From contig JAIROS010000028.1 of the NCBI GenBank assembly GCA_031257405.1, positions 1-40,881 on the forward strand: a stretch of 40,881 nucleotides of DNA. The letters run 5' to 3'. This DNA is from Puniceicoccales bacterium (GTDB lineage: Bacteria; Verrucomicrobiota; Verrucomicrobiia; Opitutales; LL51). The notes under the pieces are model-generated. The model worked only from the letters and a program-made list of their open reading frames with translations. It was not told the origin of the DNA and ran no database searches. The translations under genes were made by a program, and so were the position numbers. The number at the start of each line of letters is the position of its first letter. The stretch's first letter is position 1. Positions 31,137 through 39,922 of this stretch are shown here, piece by piece.

Positions 31137-34100
31137 ATGGATATTCGAAAAACATTGGGGTACCATTGCGATAAAAGTAGCATTTTGGAGGACGAAATGT
31201 TGCAGGAATATGTCAATTTCCGCCTCATATCCCTCGGATTAAATGCCCGTAAAGAAAATTTACCCATCATCCAAATCGCCGAACCCCTGCTGTCCTCCGC
31301 TAACGACCTGCGCCGCCTGCTCCCTAACTATAATTGCCCAGCCGATCAGCGCATTGTCGATTTTTGTGAGCGCTATTTTGCTGACCTCCCCGCCACGGAA
31401 AAACATGCCTGGATCCCCCGTAATACCTTCATTAGCGATCGCCACGGCGTGTCCCGTACCCTCTCTCTCCCCCCCAATGCCGATGAATTCCACTCCGAAT
31501 ACGTCGACAGTTACCGCGTTTACCAGGGGATTTTACATAACCCCAAAATCGATAAGCGGACCACAAAGGATGTTTTTCATATCGTCGAGGGCGAATTGGG
31601 TGTCCCCGCGGATAAAATCGAAGTGCCTAAACTCGCCTTTGCCCGGATGTTGGCCCACGCTTGCCGCCCCCCTAAAAACATCCTCGAGTTGCCCTTTACG
31701 TCGACGCAGCAGAAAAAAGCTTACACCTTCGTCTCCGGTTACCTAAAACCCATTATTTGTCCCAAAGTCCCCGATTATTGCTGCGAAAAATGTATGGAGA
31801 TTCGATTTTTCGTACCCGGATCGCTGGTCAATTTTTTGGATATGGTCGAGAGTATTTTTGGGACCGCCGGCTCACCCACCTCCCCGGAAAATGATCCCGC
31901 CATGGACCCGGAAACGTGGACCGGCCATACCGGTTGCATCATCGTCGCCCCCCACCTAACCCTTCTAACCAAAAAAGAACTCGGATTACCCCACTCCTCC
32001 GAAGCGACGGAACGGCAAAGGCGTCAAGGGATGTGTTGGGAAAAGGATGACGAATGTTACCACGGCGGCAAACCTTTCAAAGTCATGGTACGCGACAAAA
32101 GCGGCGTCATTATCTCGATCATCGCCGACAGCTACAACGGCTACGGGAAAAAGGAAATCAAGACGCAGATGAGTTATTCGGCGAATTTATTTGGTTTATG
32201 CGAGGAGGAACACTCGGGGGGCGCACTGGCTAACCCGCGCTATAACCTCGGCGACGACTTCCAAATGGATTATATCGAAAAATCGCAGCAAACAATGGCT
32301 TTTTTAACAAAATATTACGACCAGCAAATCGATTTTCAACGGGAGGGCTACGGCATCGATCGGCAATTCCCCAATGTCATTTACGTCCCGGGCGACGCCC
32401 ATTTTTCGAAACTCAACCAGACCATTACCTGGCCATCAAACGGCTCAGCGAGCCAGCTGCGGATCGTCCCCGATTGGACCTACGTGCTGCCCAACGGCTA
32501 CCAAGTTGAGTTGAAAAAGGACCCCCGATCCCACCAATGGCAACTCATCGGTACGGTCGCCGAAGGCGTTTTTTGCCATAAACCATCGACCGTATCGGGC
32601 GGCGGCAAGTCGGAGATTTCGAAGTCGGTGGATGACAATATCGTGGCCGGGAGCTCCATGATCCGGGATTTCGAAAGCGATTGCGCCACGGTGGAAACCA
32701 TATTGCAAATGGACTTTTCAAACCGTTATAAAAATTCCGATAAAAAAACGCTAAAAATCCTGGACCGCAAGCGGTCCCTCGGCTCCGTCGTGAAGATGTT
32801 TCAGCGGAGCGAGGAGCAAACGGACGAATATAATCACTGGCTCCAAACGGTCCCAACCAATATCAAAGAACTCATTTACATTTTAAAATTGCACTACCGC
32901 GAAAGTTGGGGGAAGGATTGGAAAAAATATTTTTCGGTCGACCTCATTAACGGCGTCGCCGGCCACGAATTGAAGTACCTCAACCAGAAAATAATGGCGC
33001 GCTATCTACGGGTCGGCCTGCGCTCGGACCACTCCTGGAACCTATTTTCCCTGCGCGAAGATTTCTACGCTTCGCGGAAAATTTCGATGGAAGACGATAT
33101 CACCGCCAGCGTGACCGTCCCCGTTGCGCCGCTAAAAATTTTACAAAAACCTTACCATTCTGTAAAATTCGTGGAAAATTGCGAATACCGCCTTTACCAG
33201 CGCCCCGACGATGCCATTAACCCCGGCTACGACCACGAAGCGGAGTACGAAATGACTTTGCCCAATTCCTTTATCTGCAATTACCAGCCTCTGACTAAAC
33301 CCGATGTGCGAAAAATTGTCGAAGATAGCATAAAATTCTCCCAATACACGCCGACCATGCAACAATTTTTAGAACAATTTTTACAGGATGAGCGTGCCCC
33401 GGCATACGTCGTTTGCCCTTCCCACCAACGCTCCATGCCCAACGGAAAATTGAGTAGCAATATGCGCTATTTGCAGGACCGCAAAGATATTACGGACCGG
33501 CGCCTCATGCATATTACGGAGACGTGTATGCGCCTGGCACGGGGGATTTCGGCCGATCAGCCCCTCTACTACGCCGTGGACGTGGTGATCGCAGGCCGCC
33601 GCAATAATGGTCCCGAGGACGGCATACAGCCATTGTCCGTCCATAACCCCCTCCATTACTTCGAATTACCGGAATTATTCATGGAATTCGCCTCCAATAT
33701 GACGGGGAAGTCGCCGTCGACTACCGGCGCGGGCCTGGAAGGAGTCATGACAAAGGCGCCATTCAACGCCCTAAGCCAAATCGTCGACCTCAATAACGCG
33801 TTTTTAAGTTTTGTGGTAAGTGGCTACGAGGGGTACATTTCTTCGGCGGGAGTCGTTGGGCCGCATATCAGGGTCGGCCACGATATTTCTTACATCATCC
33901 CGGAAATTTTTAGCCGCATGAAACCCGAAGAACGTGACCCGAAATTTTTAATCGCCAATGGTTATTTGGAGTGCTGCTGCGATTTCGAGTACGAGGGGAA
34001 GCGCGTCGAAGCGAGTCGTTTGGGTTATCGCATTAACAGGGAATTTACGGTGACGTTTTTGGGGCGAATTCTGACTGCACCGGAGACGGTTTTTTCCGAA

Positions 34101-34619
34101 GAGATGTTACAGCCGGAAAAGCAGAATATGGAAATTTTTGCCGACAGTATGGCGAATATTGTGGATGCCCATCGGCGTGCTGCGCTACAATTTTTCGAGG
34201 ACGGGAGCATTCACCACGCCTGCCCCCCCATTCGGGCGCTTCTACACATCATGGCCCACGGCGATTACGAGGGGATGCGGCTGGGGAGTCCGGAATTTCG
34301 CCGATTATTTGACCGAAAAATCATCATGGAAAGCGATTGGTACCAGGAGCGGTTGCTGACTTGCCAGACCATTCACGTCCACCACCTGCGCCGCTGCGTC
34401 CGCCATATGAAAATATTCGCTAAAAAGGAGTATAATGGGGAATACGTGCGCTCCATGTGCATCCGCAAACGCATCGAAAATTGCCAACGGCGCCTGGAAT
34501 ACGTGAGCTCCGACTGTTACCTGAAGGACATCCAGGGGACAATTGGCGCTGACCCGATGGTACTCACAAAATCCGAAATCTCGGCCGATCCACAGTCTAC
34601 CGGAAAAGTCGATCCGTAA
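31137..34619 (+). CDS. probable PPi-type phosphoenolpyruvate carboxykinase
   Basis: This 1160-residue cytoplasmic protein has no signal or membrane helix. Its size and several segments fit the pyrophosphate-dependent PEPCK family (EC 4.1.1.38) known from Propionibacterium and Entamoeba, about 1150 residues and unlike ATP- or GTP-PEPCK. Notable segments: FVPGSLVNFLDMVESIFGTAG (residues 225-245), a phosphate-loop-like SGGGKSEISKSVDDN (near 487), GRRNNGPEDGIQPLSVHNP (near 820) and MTGKSPSTTGAGLEG (near 855). Such an enzyme would interconvert PEP, CO2 and phosphate with oxaloacetate and PPi. The family call comes from memory of length and motifs, without an alignment. It has many cysteines (CCEKCMEIRF, ECCCDFEYEG) that might bind metal. 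The next two genes follow on the same strand. Confidence 0.68.
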   Translation: MDIRKTLGYHCDKSSILEDEMLQEYVNFRLISLGLNARKENLPIIQIAEPLLSSANDLRRLLPNYNCPADQRIVDFCERYFADLPATEKHAWIPRNTFISDRHGVSRTLSLPPNADEFHSEYVDSYRVYQGILHNPKIDKRTTKDVFHIVEGELGVPADKIEVPKLAFARMLAHACRPPKNILELPFTSTQQKKAYTFVSGYLKPIICPKVPDYCCEKCMEIRFFVPGSLVNFLDMVESIFGTAGSPTSPENDPAMDPETWTGHTGCIIVAPHLTLLTKKELGLPHSSEATERQRRQGMCWEKDDECYHGGKPFKVMVRDKSGVIISIIADSYNGYGKKEIKTQMSYSANLFGLCEEEHSGGALANPRYNLGDDFQMDYIEKSQQTMAFLTKYYDQQIDFQREGYGIDRQFPNVIYVPGDAHFSKLNQTITWPSNGSASQLRIVPDWTYVLPNGYQVELKKDPRSHQWQLIGTVAEGVFCHKPSTVSGGGKSEISKSVDDNIVAGSSMIRDFESDCATVETILQMDFSNRYKNSDKKTLKILDRKRSLGSVVKMFQRSEEQTDEYNHWLQTVPTNIKELIYILKLHYRESWGKDWKKYFSVDLINGVAGHELKYLNQKIMARYLRVGLRSDHSWNLFSLREDFYASRKISMEDDITASVTVPVAPLKILQKPYHSVKFVENCEYRLYQRPDDAINPGYDHEAEYEMTLPNSFICNYQPLTKPDVRKIVEDSIKFSQYTPTMQQFLEQFLQDERAPAYVVCPSHQRSMPNGKLSSNMRYLQDRKDITDRRLMHITETCMRLARGISADQPLYYAVDVVIAGRRNNGPEDGIQPLSVHNPLHYFELPELFMEFASNMTGKSPSTTGAGLEGVMTKAPFNALSQIVDLNNAFLSFVVSGYEGYISSAGVVGPHIRVGHDISYIIPEIFSRMKPEERDPKFLIANGYLECCCDFEYEGKRVEASRLGYRINREFTVTFLGRILTAPETVFSEEMLQPEKQNMEIFADSMANIVDAHRRAALQFFEDGSIHHACPPIRALLHIMAHGDYEGMRLGSPEFRRLFDRKIIMESDWYQERLLTCQTIHVHHLRRCVRHMKIFAKKEYNGEYVRSMCIRKRIENCQRRLEYVSSDCYLKDIQGTIGADPMVLTKSEISADPQSTGKVDP

Positions 34620-34808
34620 TTTTTCAAGGAATTCTTTTGATAAAATGGAAAATTTTCTAATGAAATCTCAATCCCATCGATAAAGCCTCCCCCCTTTTTA
34701 CACAAAAAATAAAAATTAATAAAAATATTAAATAAAACTCACTAAATCAACCGTGCCTGCCGTGGATACCCGCTGCACTCAACAATACCTACCAATAATG
34801 CCAATAAA
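34620..34808. other. AT-rich spacer
   Basis: No gene, hairpin terminator or repeat is evident. If the acidic-protein gene starts at 34890 instead of 34809, the spacer is 270 bp. Confidence 0.4.
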
Positions 34809-35552
34809 ATGCTAGGCGACGTTGGGCAAATTCCCCATAAAAGTTCTTTACGCCTGAACAAATATTCATATCAGAACCCGCATACAACTATGTCCGATCG
34901 AATTGAATGGTGTATTATAAGGCTGAGGGACGACTACAAATGGTGGGTCGAAAAAATGAGCAATGACATTAATATCGATGCAGATTACGCGGGGATTATC
35001 GATCCGCGGCAATTCGAACACATCATCGAACTCGCTTCCCCACTGACGGAATACGGTCTGCGCAACGAAATTATCGAAAATGCATTCCTAAAATTCCGCA
35101 TACAATCGGAGTTGCCGGGCAATCAAGCTAAAATAAATTTTACGACGGCGAAGGCCCTTTCCTCCGAAGAACCCCTGTTCATGCTCCCCAATATCATCGG
35201 GGATAACGAAGGCCCCTACGTGGAATTTATCGACCACATCATCCGCCTGAGAATTAAGCTGCTGAACGATTTAATCGATTTTAAAGTGCCGATCAACGCG
35301 GAAGAAATCGAGGAATCGATGCGCGAAAAGTATCAGGAGAAGTACACCGAGGGGAGTAACGTCCACATTTTTGACGAAGTCGTCGACATTTTGGAGTACA
35401 CACCTTCGGGCTACGATGTCACGAAGCGCGGGGAATTTGAGGAGGAGGAGGAAAATGAGGAGGAAGCTTATCTCGGGGAAAGCGAGAATTTCGAGGTCGA
35501 CGAGATCGAATGGGATGACGAGGAATTACAGAAATTGGAAGTCGTCGAGTGA
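34809..35552 (+). CDS. acidic protein of unknown function
   Basis: This 247-residue protein is not recognised. The first 27 residues are basic and atypical, and an in-frame ATG at 34890 (MSDRIEWCIIRLRDDYKWWVEKM) looks the better start. It is predicted helical and soluble, with a segment TEYGLRNEIIENAFLKFRI and a conserved-looking NEGPYVEFIDHIIRLRIKLL. The last 40 residues are extremely acidic (GEFEEEEENEEEAYLGESE, then DEIEWDDEELQKLE), such as is seen in nucleic-acid mimics or chaperone-like partners. It lies between the PPi-PEPCK-like gene and fabZ, and its TGA overlaps the fabZ ATG, so it is translationally coupled to fabZ. Confidence 0.75.
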   Translation: MLGDVGQIPHKSSLRLNKYSYQNPHTTMSDRIEWCIIRLRDDYKWWVEKMSNDINIDADYAGIIDPRQFEHIIELASPLTEYGLRNEIIENAFLKFRIQSELPGNQAKINFTTAKALSSEEPLFMLPNIIGDNEGPYVEFIDHIIRLRIKLLNDLIDFKVPINAEEIEESMREKYQEKYTEGSNVHIFDEVVDILEYTPSGYDVTKRGEFEEEEENEEEAYLGESENFEVDEIEWDDEELQKLEVVE

Positions 35553-35965
35553 TGATTGACGTAAAAAATACCATTCCCCACCGCGATCCGTTCCTCTTTA
35601 TCGACCGCGTCACTGCGTTGGAGGGCAATAGAATTGTGGCGGAAAAGACATTTTCCGGGGCCGACGATTTTTACAGGGGGCACTACCCGGGCAACCCCAT
35701 TACGCCGGGCGTCATCCTCTGCGAAACGGTATTTCAGACGGCTGCCGTTCTGATTTTGAAGCTTTTTCCTTTGCTTGAGATGCGCGTCCCGGTGCTCGCG
35801 AAGATAGAAGAGGCGCGTTTTCGGTCAATTGTAAGGCCGAATGAACCGCTAGCGATCGCGGTGGAATTCCGGGAAAAAGTCGGGAAATTTTTCTTCATGG
35901 CCGGAAACATTTCCAAAGGAGAAACCGCCGTGCTGAGAACAAAATTTTCCCTGGCATTGGCTTAA
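35552..35965 (+). CDS. fabZ: 3-hydroxyacyl-ACP dehydratase FabZ-like
   Basis: FabZ removes water from 3-hydroxyacyl-ACP in fatty-acid synthesis. This hot-dog-fold protein of 137 residues has IPHRDPFLFIDRV, the active-site His in GHYPGNPITPG and the Glu in ILCETVFQTA. The Glu/Gln region differs from the common VEALAQA, so another hydroxyacyl-ACP dehydratase subtype is possible. ATG 35552 overlaps the upstream TGA (TGATG); an adjacent GTG at 35549 is the alternative. It converges on thrS with only 8 bp between stop codons. Confidence 0.88.
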   Translation: MIDVKNTIPHRDPFLFIDRVTALEGNRIVAEKTFSGADDFYRGHYPGNPITPGVILCETVFQTAAVLILKLFPLLEMRVPVLAKIEEARFRSIVRPNEPLAIAVEFREKVGKFFFMAGNISKGETAVLRTKFSLALA

Positions 35966-35973
35966 AATTCCGT

Positions 35974-37809
35974 TTAAAAAAGCCGTTTTTCACGTATTTC
36001 TGCGAGCATCAAATCGATCGCGCAATCGATACCGTGGCTACCTTCGATGGATTTGTCCTTTCGGGAGCGCAGGGAAATCTTCCGGTTGGCCTGCTCCTGA
36101 TTGCCGACAATGAACATATAGGGGATTTTTTCCAACTCGGCGCGGCGAATTTTTGCACCCAATTTTTCCGAGGACTCGTCGACGGAAGCCCGTATCCCCG
36201 CTCGGCGCAAATACCCCAAAATTTCCTGCGCATAGGGAATATTTTCGTCGTTGAGCGGGAGGAGACGCACCTGCTCCGGAGCAAGCCACGTCGGGAAATC
36301 CCCAGCAAAATGCTCGATCAGTATCCCGCAAAAACGTTCCATAGAACCAAACGGCGCCCGATGAATCATCACCGGCTGATGCAATTTGTTGTCGCTGCCC
36401 ACGTAACTAATATTAAAGCGCTCCGGCAAATTGTAGTCGACCTGCACCGTCCCCAATTGCCACTCCCGCCCAATGACATCTTTTACAATAAAATCAATTT
36501 TTGGGCCGTAAAATGCCGCCTCTCCCGGTGCCAGCGAGTAGGGAACGCCCAGCGATTTCGCAGCAATTTCCAGTGCTTTTTCCGCCTTACTCCACGATTC
36601 GTCACGCCCAATGTATTTATCCGACTGGGGGTCGCGCAAACTGACGCGTGCCTTGAAATCGGACATGCCCAGCGTCGCAAAAATCGTCTTGACGAGACCA
36701 AGACACTCAGCAATTTCCTGGGGTAACTGCTCTTCCGTGCAAAAAATGTGGGCGTCATCCTGCGTAAACCCACGCACCCGCGTCATCCCACTTAACTCGC
36801 CGGATTGCTCCCAGCGGTACACGGCAGCGAATTCCGCCAATTTTATCGGCAGCTCGCGGTAAGAACGCCCCCGCGAAGCGTAAATTTTAATGTGCCCCGG
36901 ACAATTCATCGGCTTCAGTAAAAACCCGTCCAACGAACCCTCCTCAAGGCCGTTCATCAATTCCGAACACGTCAAATTCGGGTTATTTTCAAGGGTCGCG
37001 CGTTCGGCGATGGGCGGGTATTGCGCGTCTTTGTAGTAGGGAAAATGCCCCGACGTGCGGAATAAATCCAGCTTGGCGACGTGTGGCGTCGAAACCATCA
37101 TGTACCCCAATTTTTCCAGTTCCGACGAAATAAATTTCTGCAGTTCCGTGCGAATAATATTGCCTTTTGGGAGCCATAAAATGAGTCCCGGCCCAACCGC
37201 GTCGTCAATCAAAAATAACTCGAGCTCCTTGCCAAGCTTGCGATGATCCCGTTTTTTCGCCTCCTCCATCCGAGTGAGGTAGGTATCGAGCGCCTCCCGC
37301 GAATGGAAGGCGGTCCCGTAAATGCGCTGTAATTGTCGATTTTTTTCGTCACCGCGATAGTAAACGCCGGCGATGGAAAGCAGTTTAAATGCCTTTATTT
37401 CGCGGGTACTGGAGACGTGGGGGCCGCGGCAAAGGTCAGTAAAATCGCCATTTCTGTAGATCGAAATCTCCTCGCCCTCACCGATGTCGCGCAGCCGCTC
37501 CAACTTGTAGGTTTGTTTTTTTTGAGAAAAAATTTCAAAAGCCTCTTCCCGGGAAAGGACGCTGCGTTCGAAGGTTTGGTCCTGATCGATGAGTTTTTGC
37601 ATCTCCGCCTCAATTTTCTGGAGATCTTCCGCCGTGAATTTGTCTTCGCAATCAAAATCGTAGTAAAATCCATCCTCCGTCGCAGGACCAATGTCGAACT
37701 TTACGCCCGGAAATAAATGGGCCACCGCCGCCGCTAAAATATGTGCCGCCGAATGGCGAATTTTTAGAAGTTCCGAATCCACGGAATGAAAAAACGCGTG
37801 AATCTCCAA
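35974..37809 (-). CDS. thrS: threonyl-tRNA synthetase lacking the TGS domain
   Basis: ThrS charges tRNA(Thr). The editing domain is present (RHSAAHILAAAVAHLFPG, GFYYDFD, DLCRGPHV), as is the class II core with the zinc-site LKPMNCPGHIKIY, motif 2 RVRGFTQDDAHIFC and motif 3 region PVMIHRAPFGSMERF, followed by an anticodon domain ending EIREKRLF. E. coli ThrS has about 60 more residues at the N-terminus (TGS domain). Here the frame is closed by a TGA two codons before the TTG at 37809, and no ATG is near; a GTG at 37782 is the alternative start. A frameshifted TGS-like remnant lies immediately upstream. Confidence 0.94.
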   Translation of the reverse strand: MEIHAFFHSVDSELLKIRHSAAHILAAAVAHLFPGVKFDIGPATEDGFYYDFDCEDKFTAEDLQKIEAEMQKLIDQDQTFERSVLSREEAFEIFSQKKQTYKLERLRDIGEGEEISIYRNGDFTDLCRGPHVSSTREIKAFKLLSIAGVYYRGDEKNRQLQRIYGTAFHSREALDTYLTRMEEAKKRDHRKLGKELELFLIDDAVGPGLILWLPKGNIIRTELQKFISSELEKLGYMMVSTPHVAKLDLFRTSGHFPYYKDAQYPPIAERATLENNPNLTCSELMNGLEEGSLDGFLLKPMNCPGHIKIYASRGRSYRELPIKLAEFAAVYRWEQSGELSGMTRVRGFTQDDAHIFCTEEQLPQEIAECLGLVKTIFATLGMSDFKARVSLRDPQSDKYIGRDESWSKAEKALEIAAKSLGVPYSLAPGEAAFYGPKIDFIVKDVIGREWQLGTVQVDYNLPERFNISYVGSDNKLHQPVMIHRAPFGSMERFCGILIEHFAGDFPTWLAPEQVRLLPLNDENIPYAQEILGYLRRAGIRASVDESSEKLGAKIRRAELEKIPYMFIVGNQEQANRKISLRSRKDKSIEGSHGIDCAIDLMLAEIREKRLF

Positions 37810-37811
37810 TT

Positions 37812-37916
37812 GTCAAGCACTTTTTCAAGCGTATTTGCCGCGCCCAGATCGATGCCAATGTCGTGGGATAAAAAACGCAGGGCCTCGCCAAATGTACCTT
37901 TTTCAAGCGCTTCAAT
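37812..37916 (-). pseudogene. probable vestigial TGS domain of thrS, out of frame
   Basis: In the truA-thrS gap one minus-strand frame reads IEALEKGTFGEALRFLSHDI then GIDLGAANTLEKVLD. This fits TGS domains of ThrS in place and pattern (KGT.xEAL..[IL]S.D[IL]....AA....K[VL][VL]D, then LEI at the join). It is out of frame with thrS by one base, lacks an ATG/GTG/TTG start, and its front end overlaps truA. The part RFLSHDIGIDLGAANTL also resembles the MreB N-terminus (IGIDLGTANTL), so an mreB fragment is a rival reading. Position and orientation favour the TGS reading. Confidence 0.45.
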
Positions 37917-38649
37917 AGTAAACCTTGTCCAAAAATAGTCCGTGGGGGGGCGCCGTCGTCATCCTCTCCCGGCGAATTTTTTTGTAAAAACAATCTAAAA
38001 CATAGTCGCCATCGATCCGACCTAGCCCAACGTCCAATAGCGTCGCCGCTAGCGTGCGCACCATTTTGTAAAGATAGCCGCTCCCCTCCGTCTCCAGCCG
38101 CAAATCGCGATCCCGTAGGAAAAAAGATAGTTGGTACAAAATTTTCTCCGGATTTTCTGCGGAATTGTCGCCGCGAATCGCCCCAAATGCCGAAAAATTG
38201 TGTTTCCCTAAAAAATATTTCCCCAAAGCATTCATCGCCAAAAGATCAATAATTCGGTCCCCAATCGACCACTTGTAACGCCGCTCAAAGGGAGAAGCGT
38301 AGCCCAAATAAATTTGATAAATATAGCGTTTTTTTTTGGCCGAAAACCGCGCGTGAAAAGAAGGATCGGCCTCCCGTACCCGCGTAATTTGAATGCCCGC
38401 AGGTAATCCGCAGCGGAAGGCGCGCAGTAATTTATCGGCGCCGTGGGACCAAAGGGCGTCGAAGTGGAAAACTTGGCCACGGGCGTGAACCCCAGCATCG
38501 GTGCGCCCACTGCCATGAATGCGAACCGGAATACCAAAAATAACCGCTAGACGCGCCTCGATAAAATCCTGAATAGTACGGCCATTGGGTTGACTCTGCC
38601 AGCCACAAAAATCCGTCCCATCGTACCGACATTCACACAGCCAACGCAT
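37912..38649 (-). CDS. truA: tRNA pseudouridine synthase A
   Basis: TruA makes pseudouridine at positions 38-40 of tRNAs. The catalytic aspartate is in GRTDAGVHA (around residue 48). Other family features are CRYDGTDFCGWQSQPNGRTIQ at the start, HNFSAF and the C-terminal FLYKMVRT-like segment (SGYLYKMVRTLAATLLDVGLG). The 245 residues are typical. It follows lepB by 10 bp on the minus strand. Confidence 0.95.
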   Translation of the reverse strand: MRWLCECRYDGTDFCGWQSQPNGRTIQDFIEARLAVIFGIPVRIHGSGRTDAGVHARGQVFHFDALWSHGADKLLRAFRCGLPAGIQITRVREADPSFHARFSAKKKRYIYQIYLGYASPFERRYKWSIGDRIIDLLAMNALGKYFLGKHNFSAFGAIRGDNSAENPEKILYQLSFFLRDRDLRLETEGSGYLYKMVRTLAATLLDVGLGRIDGDYVLDCFYKKIRRERMTTAPPHGLFLDKVYY

Positions 38650-38659
38650 GAAATTTTAC

Positions 38660-39922
38660 TCACTTGGCACATCCCCAGCGCCAGGTAAAGGGATATAAAA
38701 CAAAAATAGCCTTGCCAATAACCTCGCCATTCGGCACAAATCCCCAACCGCGACTGTCGTAACTATGGGGGGAATTATCGCCCATCGCGAAATAACAATT
38801 GTCCGGGACTTCCACTATGCAGCCCCTCTCCAGCGCCCCACTATTCGCGTAGCCGGGATATTTTTCAATTTGTTTACGATTTAATTCAAAGGCTTTGGCG
38901 CCTTCGATGGGCCGGCCATTGCGGTACAACGTACTGTCCTGCACCTGCAATATATCCCCGGACAAGCCCACTAGGCGTTTGATGAAATATTTGTCATCGT
39001 AATTGAGGCGATCGATATTTCGCGTGCGAAAAACAAAGGGATCTCCGACCTTCGGCGGCAAAAAATGGTAACTGATTTTATCCACGAAAAGCATATCGCC
39101 GGCGAGAATATCGAAGTTAAAAATATCTTCCCCGGCGGATTTGGTGATCTTCGTATCCAGATAATTGACCCGATCTTCGCGGCCATTTTTACTAATTTTT
39201 AGCGGATGTATGCGTGTGGAGCGGTCCAGGACTTCATTCCACGATCGCGCTTTGGGGAATAGCGTTGCCAGCGCCACGTCGTCGAAGCAAAATTCCAAGG
39301 GCACGCGCAGTGTTGATTGCCGCTCTCCCACTACAAATGTATATTCCCTTTCCTGCGCAGGGAATAGTCCAAACCATTTCCGCGTATCCACGACTTTATA
39401 ATAGAGTATGCCGCCGTAGGGGCTCATTTTATCGTTTTGGGTAGCAATGGGGATTTTAAGGGTACCCGCATCCTGGGCTTGGGCATTGAAGTTGGACGCC
39501 CCCAGAAACATCCAGCGCCTGATTTTTTCCGGGATACTTCTCCGGCCTTCGACGAGTTCGTGGGTCATACCGGCGTAGGTCGGCCACATGGAATTCGTAG
39601 GGATACGGAAAGGTTGGAAGAAGAAAGTCCGGACTGCGATCGCTAAAATTGCCGCAAATAAAAAAACTTCCGCATTTTCTACGACTCCCGACGCGGGATA
39701 GACGCTGCCTCCGATGGATTGGAGCAACCGTTCGATTTCGTTGAGACTTTTGTAAGCCTCCGTTTGGGGCAGAGATAGGGCGTCGCCGATGCGCTTACGT
39801 GCGTCCGAAAGGCGGCTAAATTGTTCCGCATTCAAAATATCTTTACGATAATTTTCAATTTTATTCGCTATCTCGGACAAATACTTCGCCCAATCCCTGA
39901 TTTTATTTTTTTTGAAAAACAT
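38660..39922 (-). CDS. lepB: signal peptidase I, enlarged
   Basis: LepB cleaves signal peptides of exported proteins at the outer face of the inner membrane. The catalytic Ser lies in RIPTNSMWPT and the Lys in KYFIKRLVGLSGD; MGDNSPHSYDSRGWG is box E. About 420 residues is larger than many: there is an N-terminal coiled-coil-like cytoplasmic part (about 85 residues) before the membrane helix (VFLFAAILAIAVRTFFF) and a long insert between Ser and Lys. I choose ATG 39922, which overlaps the upstream gene's TAA (TAATG) and has GGGTGA in front, over ATG 39934. Confidence 0.94.
   Translation of the reverse strand: MFFKKNKIRDWAKYLSEIANKIENYRKDILNAEQFSRLSDARKRIGDALSLPQTEAYKSLNEIERLLQSIGGSVYPASGVVENAEVFLFAAILAIAVRTFFFQPFRIPTNSMWPTYAGMTHELVEGRRSIPEKIRRWMFLGASNFNAQAQDAGTLKIPIATQNDKMSPYGGILYYKVVDTRKWFGLFPAQEREYTFVVGERQSTLRVPLEFCFDDVALATLFPKARSWNEVLDRSTRIHPLKISKNGREDRVNYLDTKITKSAGEDIFNFDILAGDMLFVDKISYHFLPPKVGDPFVFRTRNIDRLNYDDKYFIKRLVGLSGDILQVQDSTLYRNGRPIEGAKAFELNRKQIEKYPGYANSGALERGCIVEVPDNCYFAMGDNSPHSYDSRGWGFVPNGEVIGKAIFVLYPFTWRWGCAK

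Noticed and set aside
36034-36726. Plus-strand 230-codon frame opposite thrS
   Set aside because: Antisense shadow of a universally conserved synthetase.
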